DNA from: Odiellus spinosus
Lineage: Eukaryota > Arthropoda > Arachnida > Opiliones > Phalangiidae
DNA: 64,000 bases
Reading direction: 5' to 3'
Assembly (NCBI GenBank): GCA_963920705.1
Contig: OY987237.1
Coordinates: 6,664,601-6,728,600, forward strand
The first letter of the stretch is position 1; each line of letters opens with the position of its first letter. This document shows positions 32,500 to 44,763 of this stretch, in pieces. Position numbers and translations under genes: made by a program. The notes below the pieces were generated by a model. The model did no database searches and was not told where the DNA came from. It saw only the letters and a program-made list of their open reading frames with translations.

Positions 32500-33440
32500 C
32501 GGAATTCGTTTAACTTTTGTTGATTGAATAAGACCATCGTGAAAGTCAATCCGATATTATCCGTTCGCGAAAAACAATAACCATTTCTTATTCGAGTTAA
32601 CGTATACCCGAATGTAACGGCAAACTTTTTATTCGTACTTATTGTTATAAGAAATTGATACCTTATACCAGAGGTATATAATAACCCCCTTCGGGGGGAA
32701 GTATGAAAGCCCCGATACTACCAATGCTAAAAATCACGAACAACAAGAGCCCGCTGCTGACTATCTAGGCCACTAGCTCGCGCTGGACTTCTCAATGTCG
32801 CTACTCTAGTAAATGGTCTTTGTATAAACAAGACGGCTCGATTTGTGTTTAGAACTTCCTGTCTCAGGAGTCAGGCTGTCTGTTTAAACGGAGTCGAAGG
32901 TTGACTTCAGCTCGCAAGTTCCGGAAGTGTGCGTAGGGAAAATTTAGTGAGGTTCAAAATGGTGTAAGTATTTTTTGGGAGTAAAGCGGTGTGTCGATCC
33001 GCCGCGATTTACGCCGGGCACTTGTTGTTCGTCGATTTTGCCTACCTTTCATACTTCCCCCCGAAGGGGATTATTATATACCTCTGCTTATACGAGGTAT
33101 TCATTCGCCGATAAGAACAATTTCAAACTCAAGTTTCTTCGCCGATTTTAACTCAAATTGAGATCTCGAAGCCCTAGAATGTAGTCATTGAGTCCCTATT
33201 CCTTTCAATTTAGATTAAAATTAAAATTCTACACGGATTTCGAGAAACGTCGTATTTTGAATTTCTTTATTAATCGGGCTTAAAATTTATCTCCGGATAA
33301 TTCGTATCCATTTGATACGCGTCTGTTGATATAATTTGTGGTTTTATATTAAGAGAAAATTTATCCGAGATTAAATTATCCGAAAAAAAGCCTAGTTATA
33401 AATGGATATCCTAAGTTATTCATTATCCGATTCTAAGGTC
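32500..33440 (+). mobile_element. Family D element, copy a, with internal insertion
   Basis: Left end CTCGGAATTCGTT, body blocks CCGTTCGCGAAAAAC, TATACCCGAATGTAACGGC, ATTCATTCGCCGATAAGAAC, TTGATACGCGTCTG. Split at 32662-33093 by a separate 418-bp transposon. Other copies: 34440-35072 (-), 36845-37230 (+), 52813-53257 (-). Confidence 0.75.
32669..33086. mobile_element. CAGAGG-ended transposon (418 bp) with 7-bp target duplication
   Basis: Near-perfect ~40-bp terminal inverted repeats: CAGAGGTATATAATAACCCC and the mirror GGGGATTATTATATACCTCTG, running into GGGGGGAAGTATGAAAG. Flanked by CTTATAC (32662-32668 and 33087-33093). GC-richer centre, no ORF. hAT-like or P-like by its ends; class not certain. 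Confidence 0.88.
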
Positions 33441-34100
33441 TAGATCCGTGTATTGATTTAGGAATAGAGGTCGTGGTTTGAACAAAATATGTCTAATTAT
33501 TAATTTGAAATTATCCAAGGAAGTCTATGATAAATCCAACGTAATTGAAATATTTAATTGGTTATTATTAATAATTAACTGATTAACCAAATTTTTGCGG
33601 ATTATCTTGTCCAAACCCCAATGTCCTTGAATTGAGACTATCTTTCTTGGTATATACTGTCGATAATCAAAAGAAATAGATCCTAGTTCGACTACGAGTT
33701 TCTCGCTTATTTTATTTTGATATAAATTGGGAACGATTGACGCCGCACCCTTGGAACACAATCAGTATTCTGTAGGCCTAGATCTAGTTTAAATTAATTC
33801 GACGAATAAATTATTATTGGAATTAAGGGTGGAGACCTCCCGTAGACAGGCGGACCAATTTTAATGGGCTTAAATTACACAGAAAACACCCTTTTCAACG
33901 ATTTAAATTTCATAAACCGCGTACTTGTTCCAAATGCATTCAAAATTTCTACCAGGGTTAATCAGACATAAATTATAATTTTTTTAAATATTTAAATACG
34001 AATACGTCTACTATTCAAATACTTCTACCCTTCTTCTGCGATTTAAAAATAATAATTATGCTCAGGACGTTTAGTTCGATTTTCTATCGATTGGTGCGTC

Positions 34101-34420
34101 TTAAAGGGAGAATGTAACCTTACAACAAGTGATTTTTATCGATTACTTATCGTTTAAATAGGCCTAATCCAGCAATACAAACAAAACTAGAAATAATTTT
34201 AAAACTTATCCAGAAAATAGGCTTAGCAGTATTCATGAAGATCCTAAATTCCCCATATAAGGACTAACGACCAATGACATTGATCGGTGGCCCTTATATG
34301 AGGTAAGTTTTAAACTTATTTCTAGTTTAATATTTGTTTGTTTACTGTTGGATTAAGCCTATTTAAACGATTAGGAATCAATAAAAAATCAATTGTTGAT
34401 AGGGTGCATTCTCCCTTTAA
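34101..34420. mobile_element. MITE-A copy, short form
   Basis: TTAAAGGGAGAATGTAACC to GGGTGCATTCTCCCTTTAA; 320 bp, with most of the central CATTGGTCG block deleted. Confidence 0.85.
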
Positions 34421-34653
34421 AGGGATTCATTATATAAAGAGACGCGTATCAAATAGATACGAATTATCCGGAGATAAAATTTGAGGCTCGATTAATAAAC
34501 GAATTACGCGTTTATTCGAACGGATAACGCCAAGATAAAAATACGACGTTTCTCGAAATCCGTGTAGAATGAAATATAATAATTATATTTTAATCTAAAT
34601 TGAAAGGAAAGGCGAATAAATGACTACATTCTAGCTTCGAGATCTCAATTTGG

Positions 34654-34851
34654 TATAACCAATCATTTCTTTTGCAGGTATTATACATTTAATTAAAATA
34701 TTTTTCACAAGGAGTCACTGCAGTTTTATTTATCAATAATTTTATTGACCTGATGATGGAGTAATAGCTCCGAAACGTTGTCATAGTCAATAAAAAAAAA
34801 TTATTGATAAATAAAACTGCAGTGACTCCTTGTGAAAAATATTTTAATTAA
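34654..34851. mobile_element. 198-bp hairpin insertion with hammerhead-like core (Penelope-like)
   Basis: Flanked by the 12-bp direct repeat ATCTCAATTTGG (34642-34653, 34852-34863). The copy of family D at 53010 has only one such repeat, i.e. the empty site. Inside, two ~60-bp arms (TTCACAAGGAGTCACTGCAG and its mirror) surround the core at 34750-34782. Variable-length target duplication plus such a core is the pattern reported for Penelope-like retroelements (family knowledge). No protein remains. Confidence 0.7.
34750..34782 (+). ncRNA. Candidate hammerhead-ribozyme-like motif
   Basis: CTGATGA, then T, then stem GGAG(TAATAG)CTCC, then GAAAC and GTTGTC. CUGANGA and GAAA are the invariant hammerhead core; the GTC could be the cleavage triplet. 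Imperfect: an extra U precedes stem II and stem III would be minimal, so self-cleavage is not assured. Confidence 0.45.
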
Positions 34852-35079
34852 ATCTCAATTTGGGTTAAAATCCGCGAAGAAACTCGAGTTTCAAATTGTT
34901 CTTATCGGCGAATGAATAACTCGTATCAATTTCCTATAACAATGAGTACGAATTGTAAGTTTGCCGTTACATTCGGGTATCGTTAACTAGAATAATAAAT
35001 AGATATGTTTTAGCGAACGAATAATAGCTGATTGACATTCAATCAACAAAAGTTATACGAATTCCGAGCTCTATTCCCT

Positions 35080-36840
35080 GGAAAATTTAAGTAATTTTTT
35101 TCCAATTCAATAATTATGAAATTTAAGGAATTTTTCTGGAGGAAGGATGGAATTTTAGAATAAATATTACGAAATGAAGCTCAAAAGGATCCAGGATAAA
35201 GAATTTAATGACAAAAATGCCTATATGTTAATTAAAAATATTGATGTAATTATAGAAAGCATTTAGTTTCGATTTTAACTTACGGAAGTTGAACATTATC
35301 AAAATATCAAATCTAAAAATAAAATAATGAAATTTTTTTAATTTCTTTTTGGATGGGTTTTTATATTACGAGATATCACGATCATTGGAATTCGGACGCG
35401 TGTTATTGGTATACAGGAAATTCGGGTTAAGGAATCAGATTATAAAGATCAAGGGTCAAATTTTCAATAAATAACTGTTTCTTTAGTTTTAAAAACATTT
35501 TTTTGGTAAACTAAACAAAATCTAATGATTTCTAGTTGAGAAAACTGGTTTTGATCATAAATTATATCTTTTATCGTTGCTTTGCTTGTTTCATAAATCA
35601 TTTTTTTTTTCAATTAAAATATAATTCTTAATTAAATTGATTTAAGAGTTGAGTTCGTATCAATGTGTGCCAAAACGTTCTCTATGCAAAATTAACACTG
35701 ATATGTCAAAAAAACTCTCCCAAAAGTAACTTTAAAATCTAAAAAAAAATCTTCAACATCTTTAAATGGCAAGAATTGGTTCGACCTGTCTCATCTCGAA
35801 TAGTTGGATGATTTCGTAATCACGATAAAATTAATGGTGATAATTATTTATTTTAAACATTTTTAAATCAAATTACTTTTAATATAATGATGGTTATTTT
35901 TATTTTTACGAATATTATTATGATTATTTTGCGTAGATTTGTGAGTCATGTTTTAATAGTTTCAAATTAAATTAAATTATGCTCAACTCGAGACGAGATT
36001 AGCGATTTTGAAACTGACATTACATTTGCTTTCAAATTTCCAAAAAAGTAGATGACCCAGGAAGTGGCTGAGACTATCATTAATATGCAAAATAATTCTA
36101 TTGGCTGACATAAAATTATAAAAACGTAAAGACCACACGTGACCCCGAAGTAGCCAATAAAATATACCACAAAGAATAATTATTTTTGTCTGAGTTTTGG
36201 TACGATTTTGCGGTCCATATTCTAAGCATCTAAAACAATAGAATTGACATATTTATAGAGAATAAGTTATTATTATTATTATATTTATTTATAAAATTAA
36301 TTTAAGAATATTTTACTAATTTCATATTTTTTTGGGATTAATGATAATTAAATAACAAATAAATTAACTTCTCTAAATTTAACAGAATATAATTTACACG
36401 CCATAGATGAGTTAAATAGAAATAAAATTAAATGTTAGTTTGATTGACGTTAAAATTGAAATTCAAAATGAATTGAAAACTTATCCATGAAAGGTCTATT
36501 TGCTGATTAACAAAAGATTTGGGGTTTTCACGTTTTTTTTAAAGACTATTATTATTATTGAATTTTGTCCAAGGTATAGAGATGGTGGTTCCTTTTAGTA
36601 CCAAGGTCTTCACCGTTTAAATGACGCCTTTATTTGTACAAATCATCATCATCGTTTAAAAAAAAATCAGGAAGAACCTTCCAACTTCCCTTTAGGCTAT
36701 CAATTGCGAAATAAAAAAGTTTATCAAGCAAATATATTTTACAAATTATTATTTATATCGATTTTAACTATCGGAAAAAAATATCGCGATTTCCACAATA
36801 AAATTATTGAGAAAGCTTCATTATTAATTCAATTTAAAGG
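35080..36840. other. Gene-free AT-rich stretch
   Basis: Read on both strands; no domain, RNA gene or element boundary recognised. Similar emptiness: 38000-39136, 44100-44640. Confidence 0.45.
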
Positions 36841-36844
36841 CAAA

Positions 36845-37230
36845 ATATCACGTTATTCGTTCGCCGATACGAACAATTTGAAACTCGAGTTTCTTCGCCG
36901 ATTATAACACAAAATTAGATCTCAAAGCTAGAATGTAATAATTTAGTCGCTGTTCCTTTCAATTTAGATTAAAATATAATTATTATATTTCATTCTACAC
37001 GGATTTCGAGAAACGTCGTATTTTTATCTTGGCGTTATCCGTTCGAATAAACGCGTAATTTGTTTATTAATCGAGCTTCAAATTTTATCTCCGGGTCTAA
37101 TTCGTATCCATTTGATACGCGTCTTTTTATATAATTTGAGGTTTTATATTAAAACGAACAAATTATCCGAGATTAAAATATCTGAAAAAAGCCTAGTTAT
37201 CAATGGATATTCATTATCCGATTCCGAGCT
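36845..37230 (+). mobile_element. Family D element, copy c (5'-truncated)
   Basis: ATTCGTTCGCCGATACGAAC through ATTTCATTCTACACGGATTT to CATTATCCGATTCCGAGCTC. An ORF overlapping its start (36704-36907) is incidental. Confidence 0.7.
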
Positions 37231-37720
37231 CAAGGATTTCTTGAATTAAAAACTATAACATTTAAGGGCTGAAATACAAACACTTCCTGTAAATAACCTT
37301 TGACCTAATGATTCAACGACTGCTAGTGGGTTGAAAACAATCACCCCATTTAAAAATTCGCCCACAAATATTGATCACAGTTTTGCTGTAGATATTTAAG
37401 CATCAAAATTTTGTTGAAATATATATATATATTTTTTGCGAGTCAACGAACTTTCTCAAGTTTTAAAAATAAAACTTTCTTTTCTGGGAGAATTTGCGAA
37501 AAAATTTCATTTTCTAAATTAAATGGGTCACGGAGAATTTTGAAAACAATCGAAGGAATATGGAGTCTAGGTCTAGATAGAAGAAAATGATTTTCAAAGA
37601 CGCGAACAAATCTAATGGCAATAATAATTACATAATTAGTTTTAACCCTTTTTTTTTTCATTCTTGCCGGTTTTTTTTAAAGAGAAAATGACACGATTAA
37701 AAAAAGCTTTCATATTTTAA

Positions 37721-37929
37721 CGTCAATTTTTACGGTGCAACCGGGAATAAATTCTAATTGTCTAAAAGGTGAATAAATTTAACCTGGTGACTATACCCTA
37801 TATGATTGTATTAAAAAAAAATCGGAAATAAATTTTAATGGAAAAATAATATTAGAGACAATAGGTTTAGAATCATTTTCTAGCGCACACGTGGATCTCA
37901 AAAATAATTTAGGCTAGACAAAAAAAAAG
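37721..37929 (+). repeat. Family F repeat, copy 1
   Basis: TTTACGGTGCAACCGGGAAT, TGTCTAAAAGGTGAATAAAT, AATAATATTAGAGACAATAG, TAGCGCACACGTG. A direct copy lies at 41645-41880. Confidence 0.75.
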
Positions 37930-39136
37930 AAAAAGAAAATAGGCTTAGCTCGGATCCAAAGTGTAGCGGAGTGCTTAGCGTCTCGGTAATTGATATTAGA
38001 TATGTTCCTAATACATCCTCCCTTTTAAAAATGACATCATTATTCTTTTGAATAAAAACGAAGAGGACCTTGGCATTAATTATTTTTATTTTTTAAATTA
38101 CTATCGTGTCAGTTTCTCTTGGCAATAAAAAAACATAAAAATGAAAAGGTTAAAAGTTGAAATAAGCATTATGTTTTTATTATTCGTGGAGAGTAGGTTA
38201 GTTAGGGCGGGATAGGGTCAAGCTAAGGGTCAACAATACCAATAGGGACAAATTCTATCATAAAAACGAACTAAAAGGCCGGAAGGGTCTTTCAGCTCGC
38301 TATCCTCTTTACTAAAGTTCCAGCGTTGTTTGCAAAACATCGAAAGCTGGGGAATTTTAAAGTTATACTTAACAAGATGGTCAAGCCCATAGGAATAGCT
38401 AGACCCATGACATTGTAAAAAAGGCTGAAAAGAATGATGCTATAGCAGGGGCTTGTTATGCATGCATAAACGCTCTTTGAACAATTTGAATGGCGTTCTG
38501 AGACTCCTTTAAACACGAAGTTGCGTAAAGTGTTTCAAATCATGTTTTTCACATGTTTAAAGGGGCTTTCAAAATTACAGATAGTCCCTTTAAACTAAAA
38601 AAAATATATGTTGACTAATAAAATGTTCGTTCATTTCCAAATAATTAATGCATGAGATCGAGATATTACAATTATTCTTATTTATTATTATTAAAAACTC
38701 CCAATTAATGAACCTTTTTTTTCGAATGGTAGCTTTACCCGAACAGTTATCTCGACACCATTAAACTCTAGCTTCGAAGCTATAAGTCGTAATTGTTTGA
38801 GTGCAGTTATAGCTAAATTTTAGTCGAAATGATACAATTTTTATCTTGAAAAGTTAAAATAGTTTGTAGACGATGATGAAAAAGATTCTTGCTTGAAAGT
38901 ATCTTAAGATTAAAACTAGATCTTATATATATTACAAAATAGGTTCTTAATTATTTCTTTCTAGTTTAGGCAATTAAATTAAAAACAATAGAGACTTTCT
39001 AACAAAGATGCGTGACATAATAACGAAAGCTGATTAAAAAAATACCGGTTAAATAATAACCTAAACCTCAAAAACTACAGTTATAATAATGTCTAAACTA
39101 GCTTAATATTTTTTCTAATAATCACCCATAAACTCT

Positions 39137-39564
39137 TTAAAGGGAGAATACAGCCTAATAAGTGATTTTTTTATAGATTCCTTATCGTTTAAATAGGCCT
39201 AATCCAACAATAAAAAGTTTACAAAACAAATATTAAACTAGAAATAAATTTAAAACTTATCTAGGAAATAGGCTTAGCGGGATTCATGAAGATCAGCTGA
39301 ATTGCATCCGTGTAAGGTCTAGCGACCAATGAACGATGGCCCGTCGTTCATGAGACTTACAATCGCGTTCGATTGGTCGCAAGACCTTATACGCCGGGAA
39401 ATCAGGATCTCCATGAATCCCGCTAAGCCTATTTTCCGGGTAAGTTTTAAATTTATTTCTAGTTTAATATTTGTTGGTAAATTTTTTGGCTAGTGGATTA
39501 GGCCTATTTAAAGAACCAGGAATTGATAAAAAACATCACTTGTTAGGTTGCATTCTCCCTTTAA
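39137..39564. mobile_element. MITE-A copy, full length
   Basis: TTAAAGGGAGAATACAGCC to TTGCATTCTCCCTTTAA; both ~190-bp arms intact, with the central CGACCAATGAACGATGGCCC and ATTGGTCGCAAGACC block. Confidence 0.88.
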
Positions 39565-39890
39565 ACCAAAAACACAATTACGGACAATGTTAAACAATGA
39601 AAAAAATCATTAACATAATTTTCAAGTCAAAACGTATAAATATTTTTTTTTAAATTTACTAAAAATGGTTTCCGCCCAAAATGTGCTAAAAATAATGTGA
39701 ACTCTTACAAGACTTTCTTTTCAAATATCAAAAGTTAAACGGTTTCGCCACAAAAACACTAAAATAACTTTTAAATCTTTTTTTCCCCGTAAAACAAAAA
39801 CTAATCCACACCCTTGAAAAAAAACCTTCGACATAATATATTTCCATTTCTTTTCTAAAGTCTACATTTTTTGTTGTTTTCTTCTGTTAT

Positions 39891-40434
39891 TTAAAGGGAG
39901 AATGAACTAACAAATTCGAGTAGTTTTTTTTAAATCAATTTCTTATCTTTTAAGCCTAAACCACTAGCAAAATAGTTTACAAACCAATCAAAATCAAGTT
40001 TAAACAAACTTGGAAAGAAGGCTTAAAGTCAGGCAAACTGACTCGATTTAGGCCTTGTCAAATTGAAATCCATGACTTTCCCCTGACATGACCAAATTCC
40101 ATGAGTTTTCCCTGAGTTTTTGTGGTAGTTTTCAAATTCCCTACTTTTCTCTGACCCTTAGGGGTAATTTCAAATTACCTGACTGTTCCCTTGACCTTTT
40201 GGGGTAATTTCAAATTAAGACTTTTACGTGACCTTTTGGGACAATTTTCAAATTTCCTGACTTTTCCAAGGACGTTACGGGGTAATTTCAAATTACCTGA
40301 CTGTTTCCTAACCTCTTGGGGCAATTTTCAAATACCCTGACTTCTCCCTGATATTTTGGGCCAATTTACAAATTCCCTGACTTTTCCAGGTCGTGTACGA
40401 GCTCTGAATTATCAGATTGCATTCTTCCTTTGAA
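39891..40434. mobile_element. MITE-A-ended module with internal 40-bp minisatellite
   Basis: Starts TTAAAGGGAGAATGAACTAAC and ends GATTGCATTCTTCCTTTGA (decayed termini). From ~40065 to 40390 it holds about 8 units of ~40 bp (TGACTTTTCCCTGACCTTTT, GGGGTAATTTCAAATT). Confidence 0.75.
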
Positions 40435-41644
40435 AATCAAAACTATTAAGCGTTAAAATACGAATATTTATAGATTTTACAATAGTACGTAAATCAAAAA
40501 TTAATTTCATCCGTTTTTGAAGCGTTACCAAAAAATATTCTACAATCCCTCTTTAAACACAAAAATTAGAATTTATGTCCCTATGTCTATTACCAAAATT
40601 TCACGGTTATCGACTAAATTAACAATGATAAATCTAACAAAAAATTGTAGCTGATTTTAAACAAAATGCTTCAATCATTGGAGCACAAAAAATCTTATTT
40701 TCCCTTAAAACAACTTATCGAAAGCCTAAACTAAAAGAATCTTTTTTTTTTTTTTAGTTTTGAAACGATAAAAATCACCAGAAATTACAAAACATAAATA
40801 AAACTTCATCCGTGAAGAATTTTGTGTAAAATTTCCAGACAAAATCCATGATTTATTTGAACGAGAAACGAACGTTATTAGAAAACTAGTTCTAGGGTTC
40901 AGCCGGTTCGTGAAGTTGAAAGAAAAACAAGATGGGTAAACCCATAACATAGCTACATCTCTGACGGTTGAAAAACGCCTAAAGATAACCCGTTCCCTTA
41001 AGGGACGCATCCCCTTTTGACACATTCAGAATGTTTTTCCAAAGTTAAGTTCTTTTTGTTCGCGTTATTCAAGTAATCATACGCGACTACTTTGTTTTTC
41101 GTCTTTTCCAGCGGTATCTTCGCAATCAATGTAATGCTTACACCCCACCCTAGGAGTGATGTAACTTAAAATGAGATTATTTGAAACGTAATAAAAAAAA
41201 TTGAGGATGAATTGAAACTCTTTAACTTTCCCAAGTTAGTAAAAGTGCTCTGAATTTTATCAATAATTTTATATTTAATTAATCGTATGGAATTCTTTAG
41301 GAAGAAAATTAATTGAGATTACGAAATTTTTAACATTTCGATTAAGGCTGATAGTACAAAGAACAAGTTTGTGTTTTGACGTTTGAAAGAAAATGATTTA
41401 GTTAAGGGTTTTTCTTCTCTAAATTGGCAGATTTAAGGAATGACCTAATTTCATAAAGAGAAGCTGTTAATTTTGTTCTGGAATGTAATGAAAGATCATT
41501 TTCGTACGAAAGGTATAGAGCTTTCTCTACGAAAAAGACCCTAGTCACTAGTGCCAGAACTCGAGAAATCAACAGCAGGCTCTAAATTGATACCTAATTT
41601 CATTTGGATCTCGTGATAGGTTAGTGACAGCCTCACTTGAAATT

Positions 41645-41880
41645 AACGTACATTTTTACGGTGCAACCGGGAATAAATTGTAATTGTCTAAAAGGCGAAT
41701 AAATCGGACAAGGCGACCAGACTAACGGGTTGTACCATATGTGATTGTATTAAAAAAAAATCGGAGCAAGACTTTAGAAATAAATTTTAGGGGAAAAATA
41801 ATATTAGAGACAATAGGTTTGGAATCATTGTCTAGCGCACACGTGAATTTAAAAAGGAATTTAGGCTAGATAAAAAAAAG
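41645..41880 (+). repeat. Family F repeat, copy 2
   Basis: Same block order as 37721-37929, including the ending AATTTAGGCTAGA followed by an A-rich run. Confidence 0.75.
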
Positions 41881-41996
41881 AAAGCATTTCTTGAAATTTC
41901 CATCTTATAACCTACAAAATTTGTACTTCATATTTATGATTATTAAAGTTTTTCCATAATTAGAATCCTTGGTAATGATATATTTTGAAAATTTCA

Positions 41997-42700
41997 GAAA
42001 AGGGAGAATGAAACCTAATAAAAAGTGATTTTTTTATCGTTTCCTTATCGTTTAAATCCACTAATGCAAACAGATATTAAACTAGAAATATACTTAAAAC
42101 CTGAAGCCGATGAAACCCTCCTTTGAAGTCTATTACTCCCGGGTCTTGTCTACCCCTCTCTGTATGGGTTATTCTCAAAAGGCGCGATTCGTACGCCTCC
42201 TAACGGTAGATGTTTTCGGAGCGGGAGCTCGTCGAGCGAATATCTCTAGCAGCCTTGGAGTTCGTCCAAAAAACGTCGTCGTTTGTGGAGAGAGAGAATT
42301 TCCAATTTTCCGTAGACAGGGGGGATGAAGTAGGACCCCTTCTAACTCGTAAAATTGTGAATTTTACCCATACAGAGAGGAGCGCTATATGGAACATTGG
42401 AGTAGTAGACTTCAAAGGAGGGTTTCATCGGCTTCTGTTAAAACTCATCCTGAAAATAGGCTTAGCAGGATTCATGGAAATCCTGAATTTCTTCGTATTG
42501 AAGGGTCAGCGACCAATCGAATGTTATTGAAAATCTCACAGAGATTTTGCCTTAATGACGGGCCATTGCTCATTGGTCGATGACCTTCAAATCAAAGAAA
42601 TTCAAGCTCTCTATGAATGAAGTTAAGCCTATTTTCAGGGTAAGTTTTAAATTGATTTCTAGATTAATAATTGTTTAATCTTTTACTAGTGGATTAAGTC
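41997..42700. mobile_element. MITE-A copy interrupted by MITE-B
   Basis: Left MITE-A arm ends at 42100; the right portion resumes at 42438 and runs to ~42700, lacking the last ~70 bp. The insert is a complete MITE-B. Confidence 0.88.
42101..42437. mobile_element. MITE-B copy 2 nested in MITE-A, TTAAAAC duplication
   Basis: 337 bp, ends CTGAAGCCGATGAAACCC and GGGTTTCATCGGCTTCTG, flanked by TTAAAAC at 42094-42100 and 42438-42444. Other MITE-A copies show the undisturbed AAATTTAAAACTTACC site. Confidence 0.92.
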
Positions 42701-43111
42701 AGTCACGTAGTACGTCACGAGAATGACAAATTATCGCGACTTAAACTATTCAGTTTCGCATATATTTAGCAAAGTAATGACACGTCAAATACATTACTTA
42801 ACATTTCTTTCCGATTCAATGAATATGTCAATATCAGAAAAACTTTACAAAATATATGAAAATCAAATTTTTAAAGGAACGGATAACTTTCCTTCGCGGT
42901 ATTATTATTTAAGGACGTAAAACGATTTTGAGTTCAATTGGGCGAAAAACCTGAAAAACCGACAGAAGAAGTCGTATCATATTACCAATTTTCTAATATA
43001 TATTTTTTATACACCGTACTGTGGTTTGTACTATTGGAAGTTGGGGTGACTTAATACACAGTGCTAAAGGGTAACAGGCACTAGAATATATTCAGTCTAA
43101 TGGGTGTATTG

Positions 43112-44049
43112 TACAGGGTGATCACACAAAACAAAAACCTAAAAATATGAAATTTTCCATCGATTTATAAGAAATTATAATATTTTTTGAAATTCTAGGA
43201 ACATTTAGTCCTGAGAATTACTAAAATTCTAGGAAAATATAAGAGAATTACTATTGAAATTATAGGAAAATATAGGAGATTTACTATTGAAATTATAGGA
43301 AAATATTGGAGAATTATTATTCAAATTATAAGAAAATATGGAGAATTACTATTGAAATTATAAGAAAATATTGGAGAATTACTATTGAACTTAAATAGGA
43401 AAATATTGGAGAATTATTATTGAAATTATAAGAAAATATTGGAGAATTATTATTTAAATTGTAGGAAAATATTGTAGAATTACTGAAATTTTAGGAAAAT
43501 ATTGGAGAATTACTGAAATTTTAGGAAAATATTGGAGAATTATTATTGAAATTATAGGAAAATATAAGAGAATTACTGAAATTTTAAGAAAATTACTGAA
43601 ATTACAGGAAAATAGAGGAGAATTACTGAAATTACAGGAAAATAGAGGAGAATTACTGAAATTACAGGAAAATAGAGGAGAATTACTGAAATTATAGGAA
43701 AATATAGGTTTGAAATATAAGTTTCATCTCAAGCTTTTAAAAGGATGGAAAACGCCTTATTTCTTATTCTAAAACTAAACACAGTGAAGTAGATGAGACT
43801 TGACCCAAGTTCCCAAAATTACAATCATTTCTTTTTTGTAGCTTATAAGCATCATCTCCATTAAAAATATGAATTTTCAATTTTGTAGTTTTTAAGCGCC
43901 ATACATAAATTAAAAACACGTAGTGGAAACCCGCAATAAGAAAGAAATCATGAAAAATATAGCAAAATAGAGAAAACAGGTCGAAATTATAGGAAAACAT
44001 TGAAAATGTAGGAAAAATGATAAAATGGAGGTAATGTGGATACCCTGTA
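43112..44049. mobile_element. TACAGGGT-ended transposon (family J, 938 bp) with internal minisatellite
   Basis: Ends TACAGGGTGATCACA and the mirror TGTGGATACCCTGTA. Internal array at ~43200-43705 of 30-33-bp units (GGAAAATATAGGAGAATTAC). The terminal TA at each end may be a TA target duplication, as in Tc1/mariner-type elements (inference). No transposase; the 101-codon minus-strand frame is not recognisable. Confidence 0.75.
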
Positions 44050-44641
44050 TCTACACAGATATATTTCACTCAATCTTTTGAGCAAAAAATCTTAATATTT
44101 TAGATTTAATAGCATAACTCCCTTTAATTCTTATACAGGGAATGAAAGTAGTTATTGTAAAAGGATGTCGAAGAACTTGAACACGATTACATCACACTTA
44201 AATAACAGCAAATATTCAAACTCCCAAAAATTAATTTCCATAAATATAACATACGAATATATATTTATACAAACGATTAAACGCTTGACTAAGTTACTAA
44301 AATGTACATTAGACGATAAGGAACAACCAGTTAAATAGTATCATACATAATATTGGAGTTATCCGGTAAAAAAATATGGTTTTCAACAAGGTCCGTAGAT
44401 AGAAATTTAAGTTTAAAATAAAAGTGTTCATTGTCCCATTTTCCTTAAAAAAAGCTTTTTAATTTTAATTGATGTAAATGTATTCATAATATGGAGAACT
44501 AACTTATGGACATACTATGAATTAATTTATTATATTTTAATATATCCAACAGGGTGGTTCAGATAAAAAAAAACTCAATATCTTCTATGGAGGATAAAAT
44601 TAACATATAATGCGCCTGGTGTTAAGCTAATTCATTATTCT

Positions 44642-44763
44642 TAATGAATTTATCGTAGCTTCATCTATCGGTTGTTGAAACCGAATTGGTATGAAACTGG
44701 TTCCCGAAGTAGTTTCGATAAATCGAATCAAATCGATTCTAAGGCCTAGTGTGAACGCGGCTA
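44642..44763. mobile_element. MITE-C fragment
   Basis: TTTATCGTAGCTTCATCTAT to GGCCTAGTGTGAACGCGGCTA, i.e. one arm only. Confidence 0.7.

Larger units (their letters stand above)
34440..35072 (-). mobile_element. Family D element, copy b (inverted to copy a)
   Basis: Blocks ATACGAATTATCCGGAGATA, CGTTTCTCGAAATCCGTGTAG, CTTATCGGCGAATGAATAAC, ends CGAATTCCGAGCTCTATT. Interrupted at 34654-34851. With copy a it makes a large inverted pair about 1 kb apart. Confidence 0.75.

Noticed and set aside
42110..42583. Several 64-106-codon frames
   Set aside because: Encoded by MITE-B nested in MITE-A; not conserved between copies.
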